DNA of 19,371 nt from an uncultured bacterium (GTDB lineage: Bacteria; Cyanobacteriota; Vampirovibrionia; Gastranaerophilales; Gastranaerophilaceae). The notes beneath the pieces are model-generated. The model saw only the letters and a list, made by a program, of their open reading frames with translations, did no database searches and was not told where the DNA came from. Location of the stretch: positions 1 through 19,371 of the forward strand of contig CAJMAX010000017.1 in NCBI GenBank assembly GCA_905211505.1. Direction: 5' to 3'. The translations under genes were made by a program, and so were the position numbers. Shown here piece by piece: positions 6,479 to 13,739 of this stretch; position 1 is the first letter of the stretch, and each line of letters starts with the position of its first letter.

Positions 6479-7325
6479 TATTACCTATGTTAATTTTTAT
6501 CGTTACAGGCATTCCCTGACGCAAGTACTCATCAATATCATCTATATAGACTCTTATTCTATACACTAAATCTGTTCTTAAATCAGTAGACTGAACAGTT
6601 TTTGGCGTAAATTCTGCAACTGGCGAGATATATCCTACATAACCTTTGTACTCACGCTTTTTGCCAGTATTTGGATTGGTAGTGTCAGTGTAAACATTTA
6701 CTCCCATTCCGTATTTAATGTTACCCAGATCTTTTTCGTTAACATATGCTCTAATCCAGACAGGTTTATTTTTTGACATTGTATAAACAAGCTGCCCTTT
6801 ATTGACAATTGCGCCGGGTTCCTGAACTCTAACAGTGACAATACCTGGCTCAGGTGCATAAATTTTTGTATATGCAAGCTGGTTTCTTGCAAATTTTTCT
6901 GATGCAACACTTGCTTCGTAATCAGCAGCGGTCTTATCTTTATTGTATGTAAGTGTGTCGCATTCTTCTTTTGAAATTATATTGTCATAACATAGCGGAA
7001 TATTTCTTTCGTATTTTGAAGCCGCGTCATCTTTTAAGGCCTGCGTGCGCTTTACTTCTGCAGAAGATTTTTCAAAATTTGATTTATAATCCTTATCATC
7101 TAATACAGCTATAAGTTCTCCAGAGCTAACACTGTCGCCTTCTTCTTTAAGCATCTTGAGTATTTGTCCGGAAACCTGAAAACTTAAATCAACCTGACGA
7201 ATTTCTATATTGCCGTATAAGATAAGCTCATTAGGATTAGCTTTTTTTCTCAGCGTAAAATATAATCCGCATCCTAAACCAATAATCAATATTATTACAA
7301 TTAATGCAATAAGTCGTTTCTTCAT
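6465..7325 (-). CDS. ybhG: Periplasmic adaptor (HlyD/YbhG-like membrane fusion protein)
   Basis: A 286-residue adaptor: basic start and one membrane anchor (residues 5-25), then a first lipoyl half (about 36-76, with NIEIRQVDLSFQVSGQI and DSVSSGELIAVLD), an alpha-helical hairpin (about 77-153), the second lipoyl half (YAPEPGIVTVRVQEPGAIV, about 157-176) and a beta-barrel region (about 185-285). IRQVDLSFQVSG is the hallmark of the YbhG branch. The hairpin is short. Two cysteines (C112, C122) lie near its tip and could form a disulfide in the periplasm. Start ATG follows AGGAGG and overlaps the tolC-like stop (ATGA). It would bridge YbhS/YbhR to the outer-membrane channel encoded just upstream. 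Confidence 0.9.
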   Translation of the reverse strand: MKKRLIALIVIILIIGLGCGLYFTLRKKANPNELILYGNIEIRQVDLSFQVSGQILKMLKEEGDSVSSGELIAVLDDKDYKSNFEKSSAEVKRTQALKDDAASKYERNIPLCYDNIISKEECDTLTYNKDKTAADYEASVASEKFARNQLAYTKIYAPEPGIVTVRVQEPGAIVNKGQLVYTMSKNKPVWIRAYVNEKDLGNIKYGMGVNVYTDTTNPNTGKKREYKGYVGYISPVAEFTPKTVQSTDLRTDLVYRIRVYIDDIDEYLRQGMPVTIKINIGNNADS

Positions 7326-8638
7326 AATTTACCTCCTACAGCTTTGTAAAGCGTAAAATAATTTACCAGCCTTTGAGTCTTAGCTTTTATGTATTCGTTT
7401 TCAGATGCTAGATAGTTATTTTGTTCCTGTAAAAGATTTGGGGATGATATTACGCCCCTTGAAAATTTCTTAGTATTATTGTTAAAGTTAACGGCTTCAT
7501 AATTAAGTTTTGATTTTGTACTTATTTCAATATCCTTGTCATATTTATTTATGCAGAGTGCAGTGTTCACTTCTTTTACTGCTTCTAAATCAGTCTGTCT
7601 GTAATATTCAAAAAGCTCTTCATATTTAGCTTTCTGGAATTTTAAATTTGCAATTTTTCTTCCGCCGGTAAAAATATCCTGTGTAGCACCTGCAAGCAGC
7701 AGAGCAAGTGAACTATTCCAGGAAAAGAAACTGCCGGGAGCTATTGTATTAAATGCCCAGATACCTGTAATATTGAATGACGGAAGAAATTCTTTTCTTG
7801 CGACACGAACATCAATTTTTGCTTTTTCAAGCTGTTTTTCTGCTGATTGAACATCTGGTCTGGCAAAAATAACATCAGAAGAAACAGTTTGGGGGATCTG
7901 TCCATTGTACTCAAAATTTATGAATTCACCTGTGTTCAGTGTCCCTGCATTTTGAGCTGATATTCCGCTTAGAACTGCAAGCTGCATTGCAAGAATTTCA
8001 CGCTCTTTCCTGTACTGAAACAAATTATTCTCGGAGTCTTCATATTTTTGCTTGAATTTATTTAATTCATTTGTGCTAATTACGCCTCTTGCAAATTTTT
8101 TATTGTTGTAATCGAGTATTTGTTTATTGTTTTCAGCGATTTTTTCCTGATTGCTGATAAGCGCATCGTACTCAAGAATGTTTGTATAAACCGTCGCAAC
8201 ATCACACAATAGAGATATATAAACAGCTTTTTCTTCAAACCGGCTTGCCTCAAATGCCTTTTTATAACTTCTTGTTTTATCTCTGTTTTTTAGCAGGAAA
8301 TCTGCTTCATAATTTACCTGAAACGGTAACACAAAAGCGCTTTTACTTAATTTGAAATAATCGACTTTTGGAGTATTAATCCCAAGATAATCTGCACTGA
8401 CGCTGAATGACGGAAGCTCTTTCCCCAGCGAATATTTTGCCTGCTGTCTGTATTGCTCAACCTGATATGTTGCCTGTTTAGCATTATGATTGTTCTCTAT
8501 TGCCTGATTTATATAATAAACAAGACAGTCATCATTAAATCTTGTGAAAAATTCCGGATTAAGTTCATTAACATTAACGGCACCGGCATATCCGGCTGAC
8601 ATCATAAATACTGCTATGAAAATAAATCTTTTAAGCAT
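7322..8638 (-). CDS. TolC-family outer membrane efflux channel
   Basis: A 438-residue protein with a cleavable signal peptide (residues 1-20, hydrophobic IFIAVFMMSAGYAGA with an A-x-A type site). There is no lipobox, so it is not a NodT-type lipoprotein. The mature part has two repeats of long alpha helices separated by beta strands. ARPDVQSAEKQLEKAKIDVRVARKEFLPSFNITG (about 258-291) is the classic central OEP motif, mirrored by NKKFARGVISTNELNK (about 178-193) and NTKKFSRGVISSPNLLQ (about 389-405) in the two halves. A strong Shine-Dalgarno (AAAGGAGG) precedes ATG, and the start overlaps the regulator stop by 8 bp. Having its own channel in the operon, unlike E. coli ybhGFSR, makes this a self-contained tripartite pump. 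It is direct evidence for a diderm cell. Confidence 0.93.
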   Translation of the reverse strand: MLKRFIFIAVFMMSAGYAGAVNVNELNPEFFTRFNDDCLVYYINQAIENNHNAKQATYQVEQYRQQAKYSLGKELPSFSVSADYLGINTPKVDYFKLSKSAFVLPFQVNYEADFLLKNRDKTRSYKKAFEASRFEEKAVYISLLCDVATVYTNILEYDALISNQEKIAENNKQILDYNNKKFARGVISTNELNKFKQKYEDSENNLFQYRKEREILAMQLAVLSGISAQNAGTLNTGEFINFEYNGQIPQTVSSDVIFARPDVQSAEKQLEKAKIDVRVARKEFLPSFNITGIWAFNTIAPGSFFSWNSSLALLLAGATQDIFTGGRKIANLKFQKAKYEELFEYYRQTDLEAVKEVNTALCINKYDKDIEISTKSKLNYEAVNFNNNTKKFSRGVISSPNLLQEQNNYLASENEYIKAKTQRLVNYFTLYKAVGGKL

Positions 8639-9245
8639 TTTCAGCCTCCTTTATAAGAGTCTGAACGTATAATTTTACGTTTTCTTTTATAATCTTTATA
8701 TCTTCCTGCGTAAAATCTTCCTGCCCGAGAAGACTGAGTGAAAATGCCGGCAAAATTTTAGGAGAGTTTATCTGTGAAAGTATGAAAACGGTTTTTAATA
8801 TAACTTCTCTATCAGTTTCTTTTTTTCCAAGAATACAAGCTAAAAGTTTTCTTAAATATTTAAGAAGTTTAGGTGACGTAATATTATTTTTTTGCTGTTC
8901 TCTTAGAAGTATTAATATTAAGTCATTTGTGATATTTGCATAAAAAAAATCTACGCACTTATCCAGAATAAGTTCAAGCAGTTTAATTTTTTCTTCTCTG
9001 CTTAAATCTTCCGGTTTTTTATTGAAGTCAATAAAGCTGCTGGCAAAATGCATTTGAGCCTCAAGCAAGTTTTCAATTATTCCGTTATATAGTTCCTGCT
9101 TTCCGCCCCAGTAATATGAAATCATACAGATATTGCAGCCGGCGTCCTTACAGATTTCTCTTATACTTACCGCATCATATCCTTTTTGTGCAAATAGTTT
9201 TATTGCAGATTTTAAGATTTTTTCTTTTGAATTAATATCGCTCAT
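8631..9245 (-). CDS. TetR-family regulator of the efflux operon (CecR/YbiH-like)
   Basis: A TetR protein of 204 residues from ATG 9245. A TTG at 9263 would add six residues but lies inside the palindromic operator and promoter spacer, so ATG is preferred. The helix-turn-helix is at about 10-50: KILKSAIKLFAQKGYDAVSI, then a recognition helix ending SYYWGGKQELY with the usual Tyr-Tyr. The C-terminal ligand domain (about 75-200) includes ILLREQQ, similar to the CecR/YbiH group that controls ybhGFSR in E. coli; this is recalled from family knowledge. Three cysteines in the DNA-binding region (C32, C37, C40) are unusual. It is the first gene of the operon and overlaps the tolC-like gene by 8 bp, so it should repress itself and the whole pump. 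It has no Shine-Dalgarno, and the -10 box is 6 nt from ATG. Confidence 0.9.
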   Translation of the reverse strand: MSDINSKEKILKSAIKLFAQKGYDAVSIREICKDAGCNICMISYYWGGKQELYNGIIENLLEAQMHFASSFIDFNKKPEDLSREEKIKLLELILDKCVDFFYANITNDLILILLREQQKNNITSPKLLKYLRKLLACILGKKETDREVILKTVFILSQINSPKILPAFSLSLLGQEDFTQEDIKIIKENVKLYVQTLIKEAENA

Positions 9246-9251
9246 TCTTTT

Positions 9252-9280
9252 ATAATAAAACAAACGTTTGATTTAGTAAA
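9252..9280 (-). promoter_or_regulatory. Promoter of the tetR-efflux operon
   Basis: Read leftward: TTTACT (9280-9275), exactly 17 bp, then TATTAT (9257-9252), then 6 nt to ATG 9245. The predicted transcription start falls on the A of the start codon, implying a leaderless message. Confidence 0.6.
9261..9270. promoter_or_regulatory. Palindromic operator candidate CAAACGTTTG
   Basis: A perfect 10-bp palindrome lies inside the 17-bp spacer between the -35 and -10 boxes of the tetR operon, extended imperfectly to 9257-9274 by AAA/TTT flanks. This is where an autorepressing TetR protein is expected to bind. Binding by the adjacent regulator is inferred. Confidence 0.6.
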
Positions 9281-9308
9281 GTCATTTATAAAATTTCTTT
9301 ACATAAAG

Positions 9309-9328
9309 GCCCTCTTTTATGTGAGGGC
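9309..9328 (-). terminator. Hairpin after the thioredoxin gene
   Basis: GCCCTC (9328-9323 read leftward) pairs with GAGGGC (9314-9309) around an 8-nt loop, 8 nt after the trxA stop. The following tract is only CTTTATG, so termination may be partial. A competing ACATAAA/TTTATGT pairing overlaps it. Confidence 0.5.
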
Positions 9329-9335
9329 TTATTAA

Positions 9336-9653
9336 TTATATATGTTTTTCAATGTTGGTAATAATAGATGATTTAGGCATTAGGCCTACCATTCGTTCAA
9401 CAACTTCCCCATTTTTAAATACCAGAAGGGTAGGAAGGCCACTGACCTGATATTCTTTTGCCGCGTCTATATTATCATCAGTATCAATTTTAGCAAAGTT
9501 AACCCTGTCATTAAGTTCGGTTTCAACTTCCTCAAGGATAGGGGAGAGTTTTCTGCAAGGACCGCACCAGGTTGCATAAAAATCTACAACTGTTAATTTG
9601 TCTGAATTAATTACTTCTGTGTTGAAGCTGTCTACAGTTATTTCTTTTACCAT
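9336..9653 (-). CDS. trxA: Thioredoxin
   Basis: A 105-residue, single-domain thioredoxin of normal length. The redox motif WCGPC is at residues 29-33 (C30 and C33). The preceding VVDFYAT beta strand, the buried-acid strand FAKIDTDDN (53-61) and the cis-proline P74 in SGLPT are all present, as is the C-terminal KNGEVVERMVG strand. There is no signal peptide, so it acts in the cytoplasm as a general disulfide reductase, reduced by a thioredoxin reductase not found here. AAGGAG at 9663-9668 lies 9 nt before ATG. It is transcribed away from the exonuclease gene and ends in a weak hairpin before the tetR promoter, so it is probably monocistronic. Confidence 0.96.
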   Translation of the reverse strand: MVKEITVDSFNTEVINSDKLTVVDFYATWCGPCRKLSPILEEVETELNDRVNFAKIDTDDNIDAAKEYQVSGLPTLLVFKNGEVVERMVGLMPKSSIITNIEKHI

Positions 9654-9711
9654 ATAAATAAACTCCTTATTTAAATTTTATAAACCTATATTACCATATG
9701 CAAGATATTTA

Positions 9712-9720
9712 TGCTATTAT
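9712..9720 (+). promoter_or_regulatory. Extended -10 promoter of the exonuclease-rlmD operon
   Basis: TGCTATTAT (9712-9720) matches an extended -10 box. A weak -35 (TTACCA) lies about 18 bp upstream of the hexamer. AGGGAG (9727-9732) and ATG 9741 follow. Confidence 0.5.
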
Positions 9721-9740
9721 ACAAATAGGGAGAAACAGGG

Positions 9741-10661
9741 ATGCCGAGAAAAAAAGAAATTGAAATAGTTTTAGATACTGAAACAACGGGGTTAGATTAT
9801 ACCAGAGAGCGAATTATTGAGTTTGCTGCTGTTCGTTTGGAAAACGGGAAAATTAAAGACGAGTTTCAGACTTTGATAAATCCCCACCAGCATATAAGGA
9901 AATCTAGTCAGGCTGTTCATGGTATTACTCAGGAAATGGTGGAAGATGCTCCGTCAGAAGAAGAAGCTCTTCCAAAAATACTTGAATTTATCGGCGATTA
10001 TCCGATTGTTGCTCATAATGTAATATTTGATTATTCTTTCTTGAATGAAGCAAAGCTGAGAGTATTCGGAGAAAAACTTGAAAACCCGAGAATTGATTCG
10101 CAGGCAATGTTTAAAGAAATTGCACCTGATATGGAATCGCACGGGCTGGAAGCCTTAACTAAAAGGTTTAATGTAGATTTGACCAATCATCATAGAGCAA
10201 TGGCTGATACAATGGGGCTTGCGCTTGCTTATCCAAAATTAAAAAAACTGTATCTGCAAAGACTTGACTGGCAGAAAAAACAGCTTGGGAATGTTGATTA
10301 TCTTTTTGACAGGTATTTGAGAATACAGCAGAGTATTGCGACAATGCAGGCAGAGTTACAGGATTTGAAATCTGTATTTAAACTGCATTTTGAACTTGGC
10401 GGCGAGCCGCTTGTTGCAGAAACCGGCGAGATGATGGTTTATCAGTCAAAACAATCTTTTGGATATGATTTAGCTGATATTAAGGATGTTCTTGAAAATG
10501 TAGGGGCACTTGAAAAAGCTGTAAAGGTTAACAACGGCTTTATCGACAGGCTTTGCAACGGTCTTAGCTTATCAGAAGAGTACAAAGAGATTATCCGCGA
10601 TGCACGTCAGGAACTCTCGGAAACAAGAAATATACAAGTAATAAAACCATGCAAACAATAA
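9741..10661 (+). CDS. DnaQ-like 3'-5' exonuclease (DEDDh) with extra C-terminal domain
   Basis: Residues about 7-172 form a DEDDh exonuclease of the DNA polymerase III epsilon / PolC type: ExoI D12-x-E14 in LDTETTG, ExoII N93 and D97 in AHNVIFDYSFL, ExoIII H151 and D156 in HHRAMADT. All metal-binding residues are present, so it should be active on single-stranded 3' ends, for example in proofreading or repair. Residues about 175-306 form a separate helical, charged domain (RIQQSIATMQAELQDLKSVF, coiled-coil-like) that I do not recognise. It is not a polymerase, GIY-YIG or BRCT domain. AGGGAG precedes ATG. The stop overlaps the start of rlmD by 13 bp, so the two are coupled. Whether it is the replicative epsilon subunit cannot be told. 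Confidence 0.9.
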   Translation: MPRKKEIEIVLDTETTGLDYTRERIIEFAAVRLENGKIKDEFQTLINPHQHIRKSSQAVHGITQEMVEDAPSEEEALPKILEFIGDYPIVAHNVIFDYSFLNEAKLRVFGEKLENPRIDSQAMFKEIAPDMESHGLEALTKRFNVDLTNHHRAMADTMGLALAYPKLKKLYLQRLDWQKKQLGNVDYLFDRYLRIQQSIATMQAELQDLKSVFKLHFELGGEPLVAETGEMMVYQSKQSFGYDLADIKDVLENVGALEKAVKVNNGFIDRLCNGLSLSEEYKEIIRDARQELSETRNIQVIKPCKQ

Positions 10662-12028
10662 ACAAAAAAAATATTCCTGAAACCATTACTTTAAAGATAG
10701 AAAAACTTTCTAATCTAGGGCTGGGGATTGCTAAGCTTGATGGCTATGTAATTTTTGTAGAAAATGCATGCCCCGGGGATATTGTAAAAGTAAGAGTCGG
10801 GAAAAAAAATAAAAACTTTGCAAATGCTAAGATTATCGAAGTCATAGAACCTTCTCCGCACAGGGTAGAGCCGTTTTGTCCTATGCAAAAGGTTTGCGGG
10901 GCATGCCAGCTGCAGTTTATTGATTATAATTACCAGCTTGAACTTAAAAAACAAATTGTTGAAGATGCTATGCATTCAATCTATGGTAAGGAAGTTGAGG
11001 TCAGAGATGTTATTCCAAGCCCGCAAAACAGGGAATACAGGCATAAAATTCAGTACCCTGTAGCTGAAACAAAAGAGTCAAAACGTATTCTCGCAGGATA
11101 TTTTAAGACCGGAAGCCATGAAATAGTAAATATAAAATACTGTCCTATTCAGCCTTCGTACTGTGACGAAATTATAGATTACATAAGAGTTACTGCAAAG
11201 AAATTTAGTGTTTCAGGTTATGATGAGAAAAAACATGCCGGAGATTTAAAGCATGTTGTAATTAGAGCTTCTAATTATAATAATAGGGCTTTAGTTATAC
11301 TTGTTATAAACTCTGTTAAGATGCTGGAGAAAATAAAGAAGCTGGCAGAAGCTGTTTATGATAAGTTTGCAAATGTTTCAGGTGTCGGGATTAATTTTAA
11401 TCCTAAGAAAACCAATCTTATTATGGGAGAAAATACTGAAATAATTGCAGGAGAGGCGTTTATTGAAGAAAAATTGTGCGATAAGATTTTCAAAGTAGGT
11501 GCTAATACCTTTTTTCAGGTAAATCCTGCGAGCGCCAATAACATATTTGAATATGTAAAGAATTACATTTCTGAAAATTTTGAGAATCCTTTGGTACTGG
11601 ATGCATATGCAGGTATTACCGCATTTGGAATTTGCCTTTCAGATATTGCTGCAAAAGTTGTAAGTGTTGAAGAGGTTAAAGCTTCAGTAGATTTAGCATC
11701 AAAAATTATAAAAGAAAACGGAATAAAAAATGTTGAGCTTCATAACATGGACGCCGGAAAGTTTTTTGAAAAAGAGCTTAACACAAAGGGCAGGAGTTTT
11801 GATGTAACTGTGCTTGATCCTCCCAGAAAAGGATGTTCTGAAGAAAGTCTTGATTATGCATTGAAACTTACTAAAGGAAAGATTATTTATGTATCCTGCA
11901 ACCCTGCTACTCTTGCAAGGGATTTAAAATATTTGACCGAACATGGTGCTAAAGTCGAATTTATTCAGCCTTTTGATATGTTTCCGCATACATATCATGT
12001 TGAAGATGTTGCTGTAATAAGTGTATAA
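10649..12028 (+). CDS. rlmD: 23S rRNA (uracil-C5)-methyltransferase, RlmD/RumA family
   Basis: A 459-residue SAM-dependent m5U methyltransferase. An N-terminal TRAM domain (about 10-66) binds RNA. C77, C83, C86 and C165 have the spacing of the RumA 4Fe-4S cluster. The Rossmann part has DAYAG (318-322) for SAM, DPPRKG (390-395), catalytic Cys417 in YVSCNPATLARDL and the general-base Glu452 in HTYHVED. All key residues are present. U1939 of 23S rRNA is the usual target of RlmD; the related RlmCD also modifies U747, and the choice cannot be made from sequence. The start overlaps the exonuclease gene by 13 bp and has no strong ribosome site, so coupling is likely. The last 68 bp, including the Glu452 codon, are shared antisense with the lipM-like gene. 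Confidence 0.92.
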   Translation: MQTINKKNIPETITLKIEKLSNLGLGIAKLDGYVIFVENACPGDIVKVRVGKKNKNFANAKIIEVIEPSPHRVEPFCPMQKVCGACQLQFIDYNYQLELKKQIVEDAMHSIYGKEVEVRDVIPSPQNREYRHKIQYPVAETKESKRILAGYFKTGSHEIVNIKYCPIQPSYCDEIIDYIRVTAKKFSVSGYDEKKHAGDLKHVVIRASNYNNRALVILVINSVKMLEKIKKLAEAVYDKFANVSGVGINFNPKKTNLIMGENTEIIAGEAFIEEKLCDKIFKVGANTFFQVNPASANNIFEYVKNYISENFENPLVLDAYAGITAFGICLSDIAAKVVSVEEVKASVDLASKIIKENGIKNVELHNMDAGKFFEKELNTKGRSFDVTVLDPPRKGCSEESLDYALKLTKGKIIYVSCNPATLARDLKYLTEHGAKVEFIQPFDMFPHTYHVEDVAVISV

Positions 12029-12617
12029 ACTCTTCTTTTGTGATATCTAAAATCTCGTTCATACAGGTTATGCCTTTAACTTCTTCATTAAAAAGTTTTT
12101 CCAGAAGTTCTTTGTCATATCCGAACAAAATAGAACCATGTTGGAGAACGTACCCCTGTTTCCTGCATTGAGCGGAACCGATTAGTTTTTTACCTTTATA
12201 ACACACATCAGCACCGGTAGATATAAGCATGCAGTAATCAAATTTCATTCCGCCTTTATATCCGCCGCCAAACTCTAATTCAATACCCAGAGTTTTAAAA
12301 AAGTCAATTAATATTCCAGAAATTTCTTTATAAGATTCAACTACACTCTGTCCTTCTTTAATCGGAGCTACATAGCTGTATGTGACTTCGTTATCATGCA
12401 GGAGCGCCCTTCCTCCTGTTAATCTTCTTACGGAATCAATTTCGCCTGTTAAAAAAGTATCTTTTTGATTTCTGCCCAGCGAGATACATTTTGGCGACCA
12501 GCCGTAAAGCCTAAATACCGGCTCTTTTGACTTTTGTTCAATGGCTCTGTCTAAAATTTCTGAGTCAATGCGCATATTATCAGCACCTGAATTTATGCTG
12601 TAACCGTAATAAATCAT
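11961..12617 (-). CDS. lipM: Lipoate/octanoate transferase family protein, LipM-like
   Basis: A 218-residue protein of the BPL/LplA/LipB fold. RRLTGGRALLHDNEVTYS (64-81) is the lipoyl-binding loop. K144 in KGKKLIGSAQ is the conserved lysine, and LQHGSI follows. C129 lies exactly 15 residues before K144, matching my memory of the LipM acyl-enzyme cysteine. This suggests octanoyl transfer from octanoyl-ACP to a lipoyl domain (GcvH or E2) rather than ATP-dependent lipoate ligation. An LplA-type ligase remains possible. No large C-terminal LplA domain is present. The start overlaps the dgt stop (ATGA). The C-terminal 22 residues are encoded antisense to the rlmD end and may be a late extension through stop-codon loss. 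Confidence 0.8.
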   Translation of the reverse strand: MIYYGYSINSGADNMRIDSEILDRAIEQKSKEPVFRLYGWSPKCISLGRNQKDTFLTGEIDSVRRLTGGRALLHDNEVTYSYVAPIKEGQSVVESYKEISGILIDFFKTLGIELEFGGGYKGGMKFDYCMLISTGADVCYKGKKLIGSAQCRKQGYVLQHGSILFGYDKELLEKLFNEEVKGITCMNEILDITKEEFIHLLQQHLQHDMYAETYQKAE

Positions 12618-13645
12618 TTTCTTTCCCGTGCTTTCTTAAGCAGAGCATCGTCATTTGTACGTTCAGCAAGCGGCATAGGGATAAATAAGTCTTTGTAGCG
12701 TCTTATTGCGTACTGGTCGGTCATGCCTGAAATGTAGTCTGTTACAATTTGTGGAATTTCTTCTTCCGTATAGAATGGTTCCATCATTTTGGCATAATGC
12801 TCAAATAATGATTTTATAATATTTTTTGCTTTCTTTTCTTCTGCTTTTGCAATCGGGTCAAGGTAAACATTGTCAAACATCCAGGTTCTGAGTTTTGTAA
12901 CGTAAAACCATCCTTCTTCTGACATTGTAACCTTTGGTTTATCCATCGAGCTTGTTATTACATCTGTAATCATTTTCCCAAGTCTTGCTGATTGATTGGA
13001 GGAAAAATACTTTACACAGTCAGCAGGCAAATCTGCCTCGGAAATTATTCCTGCACGAATTGAATCTTCAATATCATGGTTGATGTATGCAATTTTATCA
13101 GCATATTGTACAATCTGTGCTTCCGGAGTTTTAGGCTTATAGCCCCAGGTGTGGGTTAAGATACCGTCAACAGTTTCTTTGCACAAATTCATATCTTCAA
13201 GGACTTCTACAACTCTAACGCTTTGCAGGTTGTGATGAAAACCGTTAGGCAAAAGTTCATCCAGTGTTCCTTCTCCGCAGTGTCCAAAGGCAGTATGCCC
13301 TAAATCGTGCCCCAGAGCAATCGCTTCTACCAAATCTTCGTTTAACCTTAAGGCGCGTGCCATGGTTCTTCCTATTTGTGCAACTTCCAGGGTATGTGTA
13401 AGTCTTGTTCTGAAATGGTCATTATATGGTGATAGAAAGACCTGTGTTTTATGCTTTAAGCGTCTGAATGATTTTGAATGCAGTATTTTATCTCTGTCCC
13501 TTTGAAATTCTGTACGAATCTCAAATTGTTCATTTCTGGGGCGTTTTCTGCCCTTAGAATTTCTGCAGGTTGTTGCGTACGGACTTAACTGTTCAAGTTC
13601 GCGTTCTTCAAGCTGCTCTTTAATTGTTTTGCATTCAGTATTCAT
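12614..13645 (-). CDS. dgt: dGTP triphosphohydrolase family protein (HD domain)
   Basis: A 343-residue cytoplasmic dNTP triphosphohydrolase of the short, non-enterobacterial type; E. coli Dgt is longer. The HD metal site is complete: H84 in RLTHTLEVAQIGR, H113-D114 in ALGHDLGHTAFGH and D183 in YADKIAYINHD. The N-terminal QLEERELEQLSPYA and RRLKHKTQVF (61-70) are characteristic of the dGTPase-like family. It hydrolyses dNTPs to nucleoside and triphosphate, lowering dNTP pools; preference for dGTP is not certain. It is the first gene of a two-gene leftward operon with lipM, overlapping by four bases. There is no Shine-Dalgarno, and a perfect TATAAT ends 6 nt before ATG, so the mRNA may be leaderless. 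Confidence 0.9.
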   Translation of the reverse strand: MNTECKTIKEQLEERELEQLSPYATTCRNSKGRKRPRNEQFEIRTEFQRDRDKILHSKSFRRLKHKTQVFLSPYNDHFRTRLTHTLEVAQIGRTMARALRLNEDLVEAIALGHDLGHTAFGHCGEGTLDELLPNGFHHNLQSVRVVEVLEDMNLCKETVDGILTHTWGYKPKTPEAQIVQYADKIAYINHDIEDSIRAGIISEADLPADCVKYFSSNQSARLGKMITDVITSSMDKPKVTMSEEGWFYVTKLRTWMFDNVYLDPIAKAEEKKAKNIIKSLFEHYAKMMEPFYTEEEIPQIVTDYISGMTDQYAIRRYKDLFIPMPLAERTNDDALLKKARERK

Positions 13646-13651
13646 AGCTCT

Positions 13652-13657
13652 ATTATA
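13652..13657 (-). promoter_or_regulatory. -10 box of dgt, adjacent to start codon
   Basis: TATAAT read leftward at 13657-13652, 6 nt (AGAGCT) before ATG 13645. No clear -35 is seen. The predicted transcription start coincides with the start codon. Confidence 0.5.
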
Positions 13658-13690
13658 ACTAAAATAAACACGTTTGGCTACAGCAATACA

Positions 13691-13719
13691 TTGTCTTTTT
13701 CTATTAATTATTGTATCAT
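13691..13719 (+). promoter_or_regulatory. Promoter of the mgtC-like/TPR operon
   Basis: TTGTCT (13691-13696), a 17-bp spacer, and TATCAT (13714-13719), followed by AAGGGAG (13726-13732) and ATG 13740. It lies back to back with the dgt promoter in a 94-bp gap. Confidence 0.6.
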
Positions 13720-13739
13720 TACAATAAGGGAGAGAATTG

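Noticed and set aside
9246..9263. TTG start for the TetR regulator, adding six residues
   Set aside because: It lies within the operator and promoter elements, and the extra residues do not belong to the family. ATG 9245 is preferred.
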